A stretch of 42,402 nt of DNA from an uncultured Prevotella sp. (lineage in GTDB: Bacteria; Bacteroidota; Bacteroidia; Bacteroidales; Bacteroidaceae). Within the stretch, counting starts at the first letter, position 1, and every line of letters begins with the position of its first letter. The stretch lies in assembly GCA_902477645.1 (NCBI GenBank), contig CABSIA010000005.1, forward strand, positions 1-42,402, read 5' to 3'. The translations under genes and the position numbers were made by a program. The notes under the pieces are model-generated. The model did no database searches, was not told the DNA's origin, and saw only the letters and a list, made by a program, of their open reading frames with translations. Shown here one piece after another: positions 7,031 to 14,572 of the stretch.

Positions 7031-9877
7031 TTAGTACCACTGCACGGCATTGCTGTATCCGCTGCGCTTATCGTATTTTAGAGCGTCGGTAAGGGTGGCG
7101 GCATTGCATCGGAAACTGAAGTTGTAGCTTGTGTATGGCGCCAATACCACCGAGCAGCTCATGTTGAAGCAGTGGAGGTCGCGCTGCAATGATGCGGTGG
7201 TCATGGACATTTTCTTGTTTTCAAAGTCGTAGCCGCTTGAGAAACTGATGTTCCATCCCTCGCTAAGCCGCAGGTTGCCGCTGATGTTAAGGGTCTGTGT
7301 GAACTTATACGGATAGCGCATAGATTTTGTGTTGAACTTTCCGCTGGTGTTCTCTCTCATGGTGATACCATAGCCGAAAGTCAATGACCAAGGCATTGAG
7401 AACGGCATATAGCCGTCGGCATCGGTCTCTGCCATAGCACCCTTGGTCTTTTTCTTTGCGCCACGCTGTCCCTCTATCATGTCGTCGTCGACATTGCTCT
7501 CAATGTCGGTGTCTAATCCTTCCTCATCATCCTTGTCTTTTTCGTCATCCTTATCTTTGTCACCGCCTCCAAACCATTTCTTCAGTTGGTCAGGACTGAG
7601 AGTGAATGAGAAGTTCTGCGACATACCCTGGAAACGTCCGAAGCGTCCGCGGCTGTATTCTGTGTGTGTGCCTACGTATGGTTTTCCGTTTTCGTCAAGG
7701 TCGTAGGCGTAAGTTGCGAAAACGGCGTTCATGTTGAAGGTGTACCGTTTCCACCATTTAAGCCTGAGGCGCATAGAGAGGTCGCTGAGCGGTCTTACCT
7801 TAGCCGCCATGTTGTACGACATGGATGCTCCAAGCTCATCAATGATGCTGATTTTCTTCGTAGAGTCATTATCGGTGCGAACCTTCATCTCTATATTGTT
7901 TGAGATATCCCATGATATATTTCCTGTTTTGCCTTTTCCCGGCACTCCGTAGAGACCGTTCTGATATGGAGAATATTCTACCAGTGTTACGTTGCCGTCT
8001 TTGTCGGTCTTCTGGTAGCTGTCGTAATATCCATAGCTTGACGCTCCAAAGTCTGGAGCGTAGCTGAAGCTCACCTGCGGAGTGAAGACGTGGCGTACGG
8101 CAACAATCTTGTCACCGAAAATCTTTTTATTTGGAACGTAGAAACCATACAGCTTTGTGCTTGCCGAGAGACTGAGGTTCCAGTTGTAGACATTATGGAA
8201 ACCGTATGTGGTATCATTTTTTTCGGTTTGCGTTGCCTCGTCCCAAGAGCGTGTAATCTTATTGGTGTACATGCGGTCGGTGAAGTTGAACGACGGGCTT
8301 ACGTTGATGACATCAAAGAGCATAAAGTTGCCGCTGATAGGTATGGAGTGCTGCATGCCGTTGCGCCAGTCCTTTATGAGGTTGCTGTGCATCAGTTTAT
8401 CCTCTTTAGTGCTTATTGAGTTCGACAATTGTCCTGTATAGCTCATTGAAATTTTCTCGTACCAACGCTCTTTTCCTGCTGCATGCTTGCGGCGGAAAGG
8501 ATAGAAACGTGACAGCGAGATATTGAGGTCGGGCAGCGTCATTGCAATTGACGAGTTGCGCATGTTCTGGCTCAGGTTGGCTGTAGAGCTGATTGACAGT
8601 CCGATGCTTGAGAACGTTGTGCTCCAGCTTACTGATGATGTTCGTGTACTCTGAGTAAGCGTCTGTGGATTGTAGAGGCTGTTAAGGTTGTTTCGCTCAT
8701 AGCTTGACGATGCGAAGTTTACACTTGCCGACAGCGAGCTAAACGGATTTGCCTTGGCATCCTGGCGGTGGCTCCACTGTACTTTAAAACTCTTCTGCTC
8801 CTCAAAGTCTGGCATTCCCTTGTCGCCGGTCTTTGTGTCCTGATAGCTGAAGAAGAAACTTCCGCTGTATTTATAGCGCTTGCGGTAATTGCTTGCCGCC
8901 GACAGTCCCCATGAGCCTTTCGTATAGATTTCTCCCAACAGTTTCAGATCCCATTTGTCGCTCATGGCAAAATAATATCCGCCGTCACGGAGATAGAAGC
9001 CACGGCTGTTCTCGTCGCCGTAGGTTGGCATTATAAATCCAGAGGAATAGCTCTTTGAGAATGGGAAGAAACCGTACGGAATGGCAAGAGGCAGCGGCAC
9101 GTCGGCCACAACGAGATAGGCAGGGCCAAAAACCACGTCCTTGCCTGGTCTTACCTTTGCGCGTGAGAGTGCTATGTAAAAATCTGGGTGCTCGGCATCG
9201 CATGTCGTGTAGCGTCCGTGTTGCAGAAAAACCTCACCGTTGGCATTTCGCTTGCTGATTTGCGAGGTCAGAAATCCGTCCTCCTGTTCTGTGGTGACAT
9301 TTTGTATAAGTCCTTTCTTGGTCTTGAAGTTGAACGCCATGGTATCGGTGTTGTATGTGTCGTTGCCCATCTTGAACACCGGTTTTCCTCTAAGTCCGTC
9401 CTCCTCGGTTGAGTCGGGCGAGCCTGTGGCATGCACCATGCTGCTGTCGAGACTCATATAGATTTTATCGCTTTCGAGATTCATTTTCTCGTAGTCGACC
9501 TTTGATGAGCCGTATAGATATGCCGTTTTAGTAGTGGCATCGTAGACGAGCGAGTCGTTGGCTGTATATTCCACAGGTGCGTCGATACCGTTTTTGCGCT
9601 GCCTGTTCAGAGAGTCTGCATGTATGGAGTCGTCTATATGCTTGTTGTGATTGTAAACGGCAAGCTCCAGAGAGTCCATACCCAAGGTAACGCTGTCAAT
9701 TTCAACAGAGTCGCCAATGGCGGTGCTGTCGGCAATAACTGTCGTGTCAGTTATTGCTGTAGTGTCATTTTGTATGGTGCGGTGCGTCTTTGCCCGTTGG
9801 CTGAAAGGCATACCTGTACTGGCAAGCATAAATATGCCTGCCATGAGCAAAATGGCTATTATGGTATGTCTTCTCAT
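7031..9877 (-). CDS. lptD: LPS-assembly protein LptD (OstA/Imp-like), Bacteroidetes type
   Basis: Outer-membrane component that inserts lipopolysaccharide into the outer leaflet, working with LptE. The 948-residue length fits the Bacteroidetes form. Residues about 1-25 are a signal anchor, followed by a low-complexity Ser/Thr/Asp linker (30-75). Residues about 100-260 hold the OstA/LptA-like beta-jellyroll (DSLVYDATTKTAYLYGSSK, FKTKKGLIQNV), and the rest is the beta-barrel, starting near IPYGFFPFSK. Conserved barrel-start words SSGFIMPTYGDENSRGFYL are clear. Oddity: residues about 770-805 form a strongly acidic Asp/Lys/Glu run within the barrel region, probably an exposed loop. The gene follows the HD-domain gene after 55 bases but has its own -7 box, so it can be expressed separately. 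Confidence 0.85.
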   Translation of the reverse strand: MRRHTIIAILLMAGIFMLASTGMPFSQRAKTHRTIQNDTTAITDTTVIADSTAIGDSVEIDSVTLGMDSLELAVYNHNKHIDDSIHADSLNRQRKNGIDAPVEYTANDSLVYDATTKTAYLYGSSKVDYEKMNLESDKIYMSLDSSMVHATGSPDSTEEDGLRGKPVFKMGNDTYNTDTMAFNFKTKKGLIQNVTTEQEDGFLTSQISKRNANGEVFLQHGRYTTCDAEHPDFYIALSRAKVRPGKDVVFGPAYLVVADVPLPLAIPYGFFPFSKSYSSGFIMPTYGDENSRGFYLRDGGYYFAMSDKWDLKLLGEIYTKGSWGLSAASNYRKRYKYSGSFFFSYQDTKTGDKGMPDFEEQKSFKVQWSHRQDAKANPFSSLSASVNFASSSYERNNLNSLYNPQTLTQSTRTSSVSWSTTFSSIGLSISSTANLSQNMRNSSIAMTLPDLNISLSRFYPFRRKHAAGKERWYEKISMSYTGQLSNSISTKEDKLMHSNLIKDWRNGMQHSIPISGNFMLFDVINVSPSFNFTDRMYTNKITRSWDEATQTEKNDTTYGFHNVYNWNLSLSASTKLYGFYVPNKKIFGDKIVAVRHVFTPQVSFSYAPDFGASSYGYYDSYQKTDKDGNVTLVEYSPYQNGLYGVPGKGKTGNISWDISNNIEMKVRTDNDSTKKISIIDELGASMSYNMAAKVRPLSDLSMRLRLKWWKRYTFNMNAVFATYAYDLDENGKPYVGTHTEYSRGRFGRFQGMSQNFSFTLSPDQLKKWFGGGDKDKDDEKDKDDEEGLDTDIESNVDDDMIEGQRGAKKKTKGAMAETDADGYMPFSMPWSLTFGYGITMRENTSGKFNTKSMRYPYKFTQTLNISGNLRLSEGWNISFSSGYDFENKKMSMTTASLQRDLHCFNMSCSVVLAPYTSYNFSFRCNAATLTDALKYDKRSGYSNAVQWY

Positions 9878-9887
9878 ATACGAGCTG

Positions 9888-9895
9888 CAAAATTA
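9888..9895 (-). promoter_or_regulatory. -7 box for lptD
   Basis: TAATTTTG on the minus strand, 10 bases from the lptD ATG, implying a very short or nearly leaderless 5' end. It lies in the 55-base gap after the HD-domain gene. Confidence 0.4.
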
Positions 9896-9932
9896 CGGAA
9901 TAAATGGGTATTATCCGACTTATTTCCGTTTT

Positions 9933-10472
9933 TTAACAATTAAATATCTTTGCCCACTGCATAAATCTCTCTACGCCATCGCCGCCAAACTTCCTGAGGC
10001 TGTTTACAGCCTGTTCCAGAGTTTTCTCTTTGTCAATGTGCGATTTGCTGAAAAACTTGTCGGCATAGCAAATCAATTGTTCCTCAAGAGTCTCTGGCAG
10101 AAAGTCCTGATGGGGTAGGGGCAGCTGGCGTTCTTTTATCTGGCTGCATGTCAGTCCTGCACCTGTATGCCGCTCGCATACCCTTGCATGGCGTGGAAAT
10201 CCCTCTGTCCTAAGCATATCGGCACCTATGCGCCCATGGCAGATATAAGGTTCCGTCCCATGGCAGAATATGCCCGGCGCATCGCAATGGCAGATACCTA
10301 TGTCGTGGAGCATGGCAGCCTCAAACACAAAATCTTTATCAATGTTCAGCTCAGGATGTAACGAAACAATCTGTAGCGCTTTTTGCGCTACAGATTGGCT
10401 GTGAACAACGAGGACATTGCGCAATGCGTCGTCCTCGGGATAATATTTTTCTATCAGAGCCTGGTAGTTCAT
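9933..10472 (-). CDS. HD-domain phosphohydrolase family protein
   Basis: A 179-residue cytosolic protein with a complete HD metal-binding signature: an early His in VVHSQSVAQKA, the HD pair in AAMLHDIGI, a His in CHGRIGADML, another in CERHTGAGL and the distal Asp in CYADKFFS. HD proteins of this size usually act as phosphatases or nucleotidases on small phosphorylated substrates, but the substrate is not deducible. Its ATG overlaps the stop of the preceding decarboxylase gene by four bases (ATGA), which predicts translational coupling. A functional link to oxaloacetate metabolism is not evident. Confidence 0.8.
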   Translation of the reverse strand: MNYQALIEKYYPEDDALRNVLVVHSQSVAQKALQIVSLHPELNIDKDFVFEAAMLHDIGICHCDAPGIFCHGTEPYICHGRIGADMLRTEGFPRHARVCERHTGAGLTCSQIKERQLPLPHQDFLPETLEEQLICYADKFFSKSHIDKEKTLEQAVNSLRKFGGDGVERFMQWAKIFNC

Positions 10473-12244
10473 GCCTGCTCACGCTCGATATATGCAATAA
10501 CGTCACCCTTGTTGATCTTAGAGCCCTGCTTGGCGTTAATCTCAACAAGCTTGCCGCCGAGAGCTGCCTTCACCTCTACAAACTCGCCCCATGGAGCCAT
10601 GATGTAGCAGAAGCTGTCGCCCTCTTTGTATTCTTTTCCGATGAATGGCTCAACAGCAGGAACAGCCTCGCCGTCGCCCTGGAATTCCCAGAAAATCTGT
10701 CCCTTTACCGGGGCTGCGATAGCGTCGGCCTTGGCATGCTTGAATGCTGCAAGCTCCTCAACAGAAAGCTTTGTGCCAAGCTCTGCGTCCTTAGCCTTCT
10801 GCAGGTCGGCAAGGAAGTTTTTCTTTGCCTGTCCGCTCTTGAAGTTTCGGTACTGCTCCGGGTGCATGGCAAGCTCAAATAGCTCCTCGTCGTCTTGGCC
10901 ATATTCCCATCCGTTCTCGTCCATTTCCTTGCGGAAGCTGTCAAGGGCGTTCTCAAGCAGTGTGTGCGGGTCGGCATCAGTAAACTCGCGTCCCTGTTTC
11001 TCAGCCAGTGCAACGAGCTCAGGGTCTATTGTTCCAGGTATCTTTCCGCTCTTGCCGAGTATCATGCCCCACATAGAGTCGTCCATCATAACGAAGCGTC
11101 CCTTGCCTTGCTCCATTGTGAGGAGGTTCATAAGGGCAATGTTCTTAACGTATTGGGAGAACGGAGTTACCAATGGAGGATAGCCGACACGCGGCCATAC
11201 ATACTCAACCTCGTTGAAGAGCTTAACGAGCATGTCGTCAGTTGAAAGCTCCTCGTCGCCACGCTTGCGGCGAATGTTGTTTATTGTACCCATTATGCCG
11301 CCGAGGTCTGCCATCATGCTGCCCATCATACCGCCGGGAAGTCCGCAGCCGAGAAGTAGTGATGACATAACCTTGTTGCCAGGATTGATGAAGTAGCCCA
11401 GCCACTCGTCGATAAATTCCTGTGTGAGTGAGCGGGCCTTCATGTAGGCGTTCATGTTTATCTCAGGAACATCGAAGCCCTCGTTTTTCAGCATGCTCTG
11501 GACAGATATTACATCAGGGTGAACCTTACCCCATGACAGCGGCTCAATGGCTGTGTCGATGATGTCGGCACCGTTGTTGCACACCTCAAGGATTGATGCC
11601 ATGGACAGGCCGGGCCCTGAGTGCCCGTGATATTCAATGATAATCTCGGGATGCTTGTCCTTTATCATTTTTGTCAGCTTGCCGAGGAATGCCGGCTGGC
11701 CGATACCTGCCATGTCTTTCAAGCAGATTTCCTCTGCGCCCGCCTCGATGAGCTGGTCGGCAATGTGGTCGTAGTATTCGAGAGTGTGGACAGGCGACGT
11801 TGTGATACAGAGTGTGCCCTGAGGTGTCATGCCTGCCTCTTTTGCCCACTTGATAGACGGGATGATGTTTCTTACGTCGTTGAGACCGTCGAAGATGCGG
11901 GTGATGTTTGTGCCCTGAGCGTTCTTGACTTTATACATAAGTGCGCGGACATCATCTGGCACAGGATACATTCTCAATGCGTTGAGACCACGGTCGAGCA
12001 TGTGGGTCTTTATGCCAACCTCGTTGAAAGGCTTACAGAAAGCACGTACTGCATCGTTTGGATTTTCGCCAGCGAGAAGGTTCACCTGCTCAAATGCACC
12101 GCCATTGGTCTCTACACGGGCAAAGCACCCCATGTCAATTATTACGGGAGCAATGCGCTCCAACTGGTCTTTGCGTGGCTGGAACTTACCAGAACTCTGC
12201 CACATGTCTCTATAAACGAGACTGAATTGTATCTTCTTTTTCAT
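10469..12244 (-). CDS. oadA: Oxaloacetate decarboxylase alpha / pyruvate carboxylase subunit B-like carboxyltransferase
   Basis: Carboxyltransferase subunit of the biotin-dependent decarboxylase/carboxylase group (591 residues). The TIM-barrel domain (about 1-300) has the metal/substrate signature RD at 12-13 (YRDMWQSSGK), the carbamylated-lysine motif LKDMAG with K176, and the metal histidines H206 and H208 (EYHGHSGPG). The PYC_OADA conserved domain covers about 310-480. The C-terminal 50 residues fold like a biotinyl/lipoyl barrel (GGKLVEINAKQGSKINKG) but the expected A-M-K-M is replaced by CYIMAPWGEF, so no biotin-accepting lysine is visible. A separate biotin carrier would be needed. No beta/gamma sodium-pump subunits lie nearby. 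It is first in a leftward unit with the HD gene. Confidence 0.85.
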   Translation of the reverse strand: MKKKIQFSLVYRDMWQSSGKFQPRKDQLERIAPVIIDMGCFARVETNGGAFEQVNLLAGENPNDAVRAFCKPFNEVGIKTHMLDRGLNALRMYPVPDDVRALMYKVKNAQGTNITRIFDGLNDVRNIIPSIKWAKEAGMTPQGTLCITTSPVHTLEYYDHIADQLIEAGAEEICLKDMAGIGQPAFLGKLTKMIKDKHPEIIIEYHGHSGPGLSMASILEVCNNGADIIDTAIEPLSWGKVHPDVISVQSMLKNEGFDVPEINMNAYMKARSLTQEFIDEWLGYFINPGNKVMSSLLLGCGLPGGMMGSMMADLGGIMGTINNIRRKRGDEELSTDDMLVKLFNEVEYVWPRVGYPPLVTPFSQYVKNIALMNLLTMEQGKGRFVMMDDSMWGMILGKSGKIPGTIDPELVALAEKQGREFTDADPHTLLENALDSFRKEMDENGWEYGQDDEELFELAMHPEQYRNFKSGQAKKNFLADLQKAKDAELGTKLSVEELAAFKHAKADAIAAPVKGQIFWEFQGDGEAVPAVEPFIGKEYKEGDSFCYIMAPWGEFVEVKAALGGKLVEINAKQGSKINKGDVIAYIEREQA

Positions 12245-12275
12245 AATGTTTTCATAATGTTTTCGAAATCGACGG

Positions 12276-12283
12276 CAAAATTA
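12276..12283 (-). promoter_or_regulatory. -7 box for the carboxyltransferase gene
   Basis: TAATTTTG on the minus strand, 31 bases upstream of the ATG. Between them an 11-base tandem duplication (12242-12252 and 12253-12263, each CATAATGTTTT) duplicates the start codon; the upstream ATG opens a four-codon frame (MKTL) whose TGA overlaps the real ATG. Confidence 0.5.
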
Positions 12284-12474
12284 GGGAAAAAAATCCAATT
12301 ACCTGCCCACATGTGTCCCTTTTTTACATATTATTCACCCTCATGGCTTTTAGTCTTGCTCAGATTGCCTTGTTTGTGCAAGAATAATGCCTTTTATTTT
12401 ACACATTCTTTGCTGTTTGACAAATGTCAGGTAAATGTCAGCCTGTGTTCTCATTATGGTTTGGAGTTTTTGCC

Positions 12475-12482
12475 TATCTTCG
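12475..12482 (+). promoter_or_regulatory. Possible -7 box for the secreted 188-residue protein gene
   Basis: TATCTTCG differs from TAnnTTTG at one base and lies 26 bases before the chosen start codon. No well-spaced -33 box was found. Confidence 0.3.
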
Positions 12483-12508
12483 CAGACAAAAATTCAAAAC
12501 ATTATGTT

Positions 12509-13075
12509 ATGAGAAAAATTATAGCATTTGTATTGGGACTGCTCCTTGTATCCAACTTGTTTGTCGTTTACTGTCAAAACGATGGAAAGGATCTGCCTGC
12601 AGCTATAAAGAATTTGTTGCAATATTCGGAATTTGAAACCTACCAAGACAGTATGTTTGGTTTTTCTGTAGACTATCCTTCGTGTTTTGATGTGGAGCAT
12701 GACAGTCTAAATGACTGTCGGAACTATTTCAAGTCATCGCTTTGGATAGCAGATGTACATATTGTGCAGCAATGTTATGCCACGCTCAATGTTCCCGTCG
12801 TGGACAACAAAACGTATGCCGTGCCCGAGCCTATGGGAAAAGGAAAAATATCAATTCCAAATGTACGTTACGCCCCTTGCTCCGACACCATCATTGTAAC
12901 CCGTGAGTTGCAAGACTCTGACCATCGCGCATATATCTGTCACGCCAAGATGGTGAGAAACCGAAAAACCTGGTTTGTACAGTCGCTGACCTATCCAAAA
13001 GGGTATGACAGCATCGTGAAACCAGTCTTAAAGAGAATAGATACATGGACTGTTTGGAATGAAAATATCAGATAA
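12509..13075 (+). CDS. Secreted protein of unknown function (188 residues)
   Basis: The open frame extends far upstream (to 11621) but only because it is antisense to the decarboxylase gene. I choose ATG 12509 because it begins a clean signal peptide (MRKIIAFVLGLLLVSNLF, with cleavage likely near VYCQ) just after a promoter-like box. The mature part has six or more cysteines, contains SMFGFSVDYPSCFDVE and ends near DTWTVWNENIR. The FGFSVDYPS section is reminiscent of periplasmic or lipoprotein domains that read '...YGFSVDYPS...' in other Bacteroidetes, but I do not recognise a named family. No lipobox is present. It probably acts in the periplasm. It is followed after 80 bases by a lipoprotein gene with its own promoter. 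Confidence 0.65.
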   Translation: MRKIIAFVLGLLLVSNLFVVYCQNDGKDLPAAIKNLLQYSEFETYQDSMFGFSVDYPSCFDVEHDSLNDCRNYFKSSLWIADVHIVQQCYATLNVPVVDNKTYAVPEPMGKGKISIPNVRYAPCSDTIIVTRELQDSDHRAYICHAKMVRNRKTWFVQSLTYPKGYDSIVKPVLKRIDTWTVWNENIR

Positions 13076-13099
13076 ATAGTTTAAAAACTTCGTATTTAC

Positions 13100-13130
13100 T
13101 TTGCTATTCCGTTCGTTTTAAATATCTTTG
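13100..13130 (+). promoter_or_regulatory. Promoter of the lipoprotein gene
   Basis: TTTG at 13100-13103 and TATCTTTG at 13123-13130 with 19 bases between: a full match to the Bacteroidetes consensus. The ATG is 25 bases downstream. Confidence 0.65.
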
Positions 13131-13155
13131 TAGCCCGAAACAAAAAAAGCATACA

Positions 13156-14004
13156 ATGAATAAACTGTTAGCAATATCACTCGTTAGTATATGTCTGTGC
13201 GCTTTGGCCTCATGTGGCGGTCCGGCAGACAAAAAACAAAAGGGGCACCTGAATGAGGAGCTGAGGCTTAAGGGAGACAAAACCATATACGGGCTTGCCT
13301 GCGAGGGATGCTCGGACTCTATAATCGTGTTGCTGCCAAGCGATGGCAGCGACCCAGTAAGCTATAACATTATAGATGCCAAGCGCATGAACAAGGTTAT
13401 GGGAAAACCAAAAATCGGTGATTGGCTGGGACTTGTAGTAAACGAAAGCGACTCTACGGTTGCCGATTTTGTTGTAGACCTTGACGAGCTGAAAGGCACA
13501 TGGTGCTACATCGTGATGCCAAAGATGCGCGACTATGAGAACATGAGCAAGAGAATGCAGGAGCGCATGGTGCGTGACATGCCTGACTCTGTGAAAGCCA
13601 CATACATGATACCGCGCGAATATGGTTTCAGCCTGAAACGGCAGTGGACGGCAAGCAGCGTGGGATATATGAGGCAGCAAAGCTCGTTGGAGGACGAGAG
13701 TCCTGTGGTATACCCGCGGTTGAGCTATTTCACCGAATGGCATATATGGAACGGAAAGCTCGTTATGACGAGTGGTGAGCCAGACTTTACAGACATGGAA
13801 GAAAACGGAAAGATAAGTCTTAAGAACATTCAGCAGGACACTTGCGATATTGTATATCTTCGTGACGACTCGCTCGTGCTCGCATCCGATGGCGCATCGC
13901 GCGGCTACTACCGCCAGTCTGCCTCAAGCTCCATAAATAAAAAGGCTCAGCAAATAGCAGAGCGGCTTGCAAAAGAGGCTTTGCAGGCAACGACGGAAAA
14001 ATAA
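13156..14004 (+). CDS. Lipoprotein, possibly lipocalin-like
   Basis: A 282-residue predicted lipoprotein. Residues 1-19 form a signal peptide ending in the lipobox LAS-C20, and the following GGPADKK would place it at a membrane surface. Residues about 40-115 (KTIYGLACEGCSDSI through DELKGTWCYIV) look like a small beta domain that begins with a C-x-G-C pair. Residues about 180-270 alternate polar and aromatic strands, with WHIWNGKLVMTSGE and DIVYLRDDSLVLASDG, as in small lipocalin-like domains of Bacteroidetes lipoproteins; that is inference from pattern only. The final 25 residues are a charged helix. Function unknown. The gene is convergent with queF and separated by a long inverted repeat. 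Confidence 0.75.
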   Translation: MNKLLAISLVSICLCALASCGGPADKKQKGHLNEELRLKGDKTIYGLACEGCSDSIIVLLPSDGSDPVSYNIIDAKRMNKVMGKPKIGDWLGLVVNESDSTVADFVVDLDELKGTWCYIVMPKMRDYENMSKRMQERMVRDMPDSVKATYMIPREYGFSLKRQWTASSVGYMRQQSSLEDESPVVYPRLSYFTEWHIWNGKLVMTSGEPDFTDMEENGKISLKNIQQDTCDIVYLRDDSLVLASDGASRGYYRQSASSSINKKAQQIAERLAKEALQATTEK

Positions 14005-14005
14005 A

Positions 14006-14090
14006 CGAAGAGTGAAGAACGAAGAGTGAAGAATCAAATACCAAAAATTCTATAGGATTCTTCACTCTTCCCTCTTCACTTCTCACTCGT
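14006..14090. terminator. Long inverted repeat between convergent genes, overlapping the queF stop
   Basis: The left arm (14006-14034) contains GAAGAGTGAAGAA twice; the right arm (14056-14090) is its imperfect complement, giving a stem of about 29 pairs. It probably terminates both the lipoprotein gene and queF. The right arm includes the queF stop codon (14083-14085). The internal duplication suggests a repeat of mobile origin rather than a simple terminator. Confidence 0.5.
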
Positions 14091-14544
14091 GTCTTGCAAA
14101 TCTCTCCATGGCAAGCTGCTCATATTTTGTCCCGGGCTTGCCGTAGTTGGCGTATGGCCAAATGCTGATGCCGCCGCGCGGGGTGAAAATTCCCGTTACC
14201 TCGATATACTTTGGCTCCATGAGTTTTATGAGGTCTTTCATTATGATGTTTACACAGTCCTCATGGAAATCGCCATGGTTGCGGAAGCTGAAGAGATAGA
14301 GCTTGAGGCTCTTGCTCTCCACCATTTTCACATCGGGAATGTATGATATGCGTATCTCAGCAAAGTCGGGCTGTCCCGTGATAGGGCACAGCGATGTGAA
14401 CTCGGGGCAGTTGAAGCGCACCCAATAGTCGTTGCCAGGATGTTTGTTTACAAATGTCTCAAGAACCTCGGGCGCATAGTCGCTGCGGTATTCGGTCTTT
14501 GCTCCAAGAGCTTTCAGACCGTCGTCTTTTCTTGTTTCTGTCAT
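14083..14544 (-). CDS. queF: NADPH-dependent 7-cyano-7-deazaguanine reductase (preQ0 reductase)
   Basis: Catalyses the four-electron reduction of the preQ0 nitrile to the preQ1 amine in queuosine biosynthesis. At 153 residues it is the short, homomeric (YkvM) form of the tunnelling fold family. The nucleophile is C53 in SLCPITGQPDF, with D60 in the same motif as the proton donor and E95 in the substrate-binding NHGDFHED segment; these sit two residues before the B. subtilis equivalents C55, D62 and E97. The ESKSLKLYLFSFRNHGD signature is complete. It is last in a unit with yhhQ and a GNAT-nitrilase gene, 28 bases after the latter, placing precursor import and reduction together. Confidence 0.95.
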   Translation of the reverse strand: MTETRKDDGLKALGAKTEYRSDYAPEVLETFVNKHPGNDYWVRFNCPEFTSLCPITGQPDFAEIRISYIPDVKMVESKSLKLYLFSFRNHGDFHEDCVNIIMKDLIKLMEPKYIEVTGIFTPRGGISIWPYANYGKPGTKYEQLAMERFARHE

Positions 14545-14572
14545 TTTTATATTCTGTTATCGTGAGTTCTGG

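Noticed and set aside
11621..12508. Plus-strand open frame of about 296 codons leading into the secreted-protein gene
   Set aside because: It is antisense to the carboxyltransferase gene and has no family features; the signal peptide at 12509 shows the true start.
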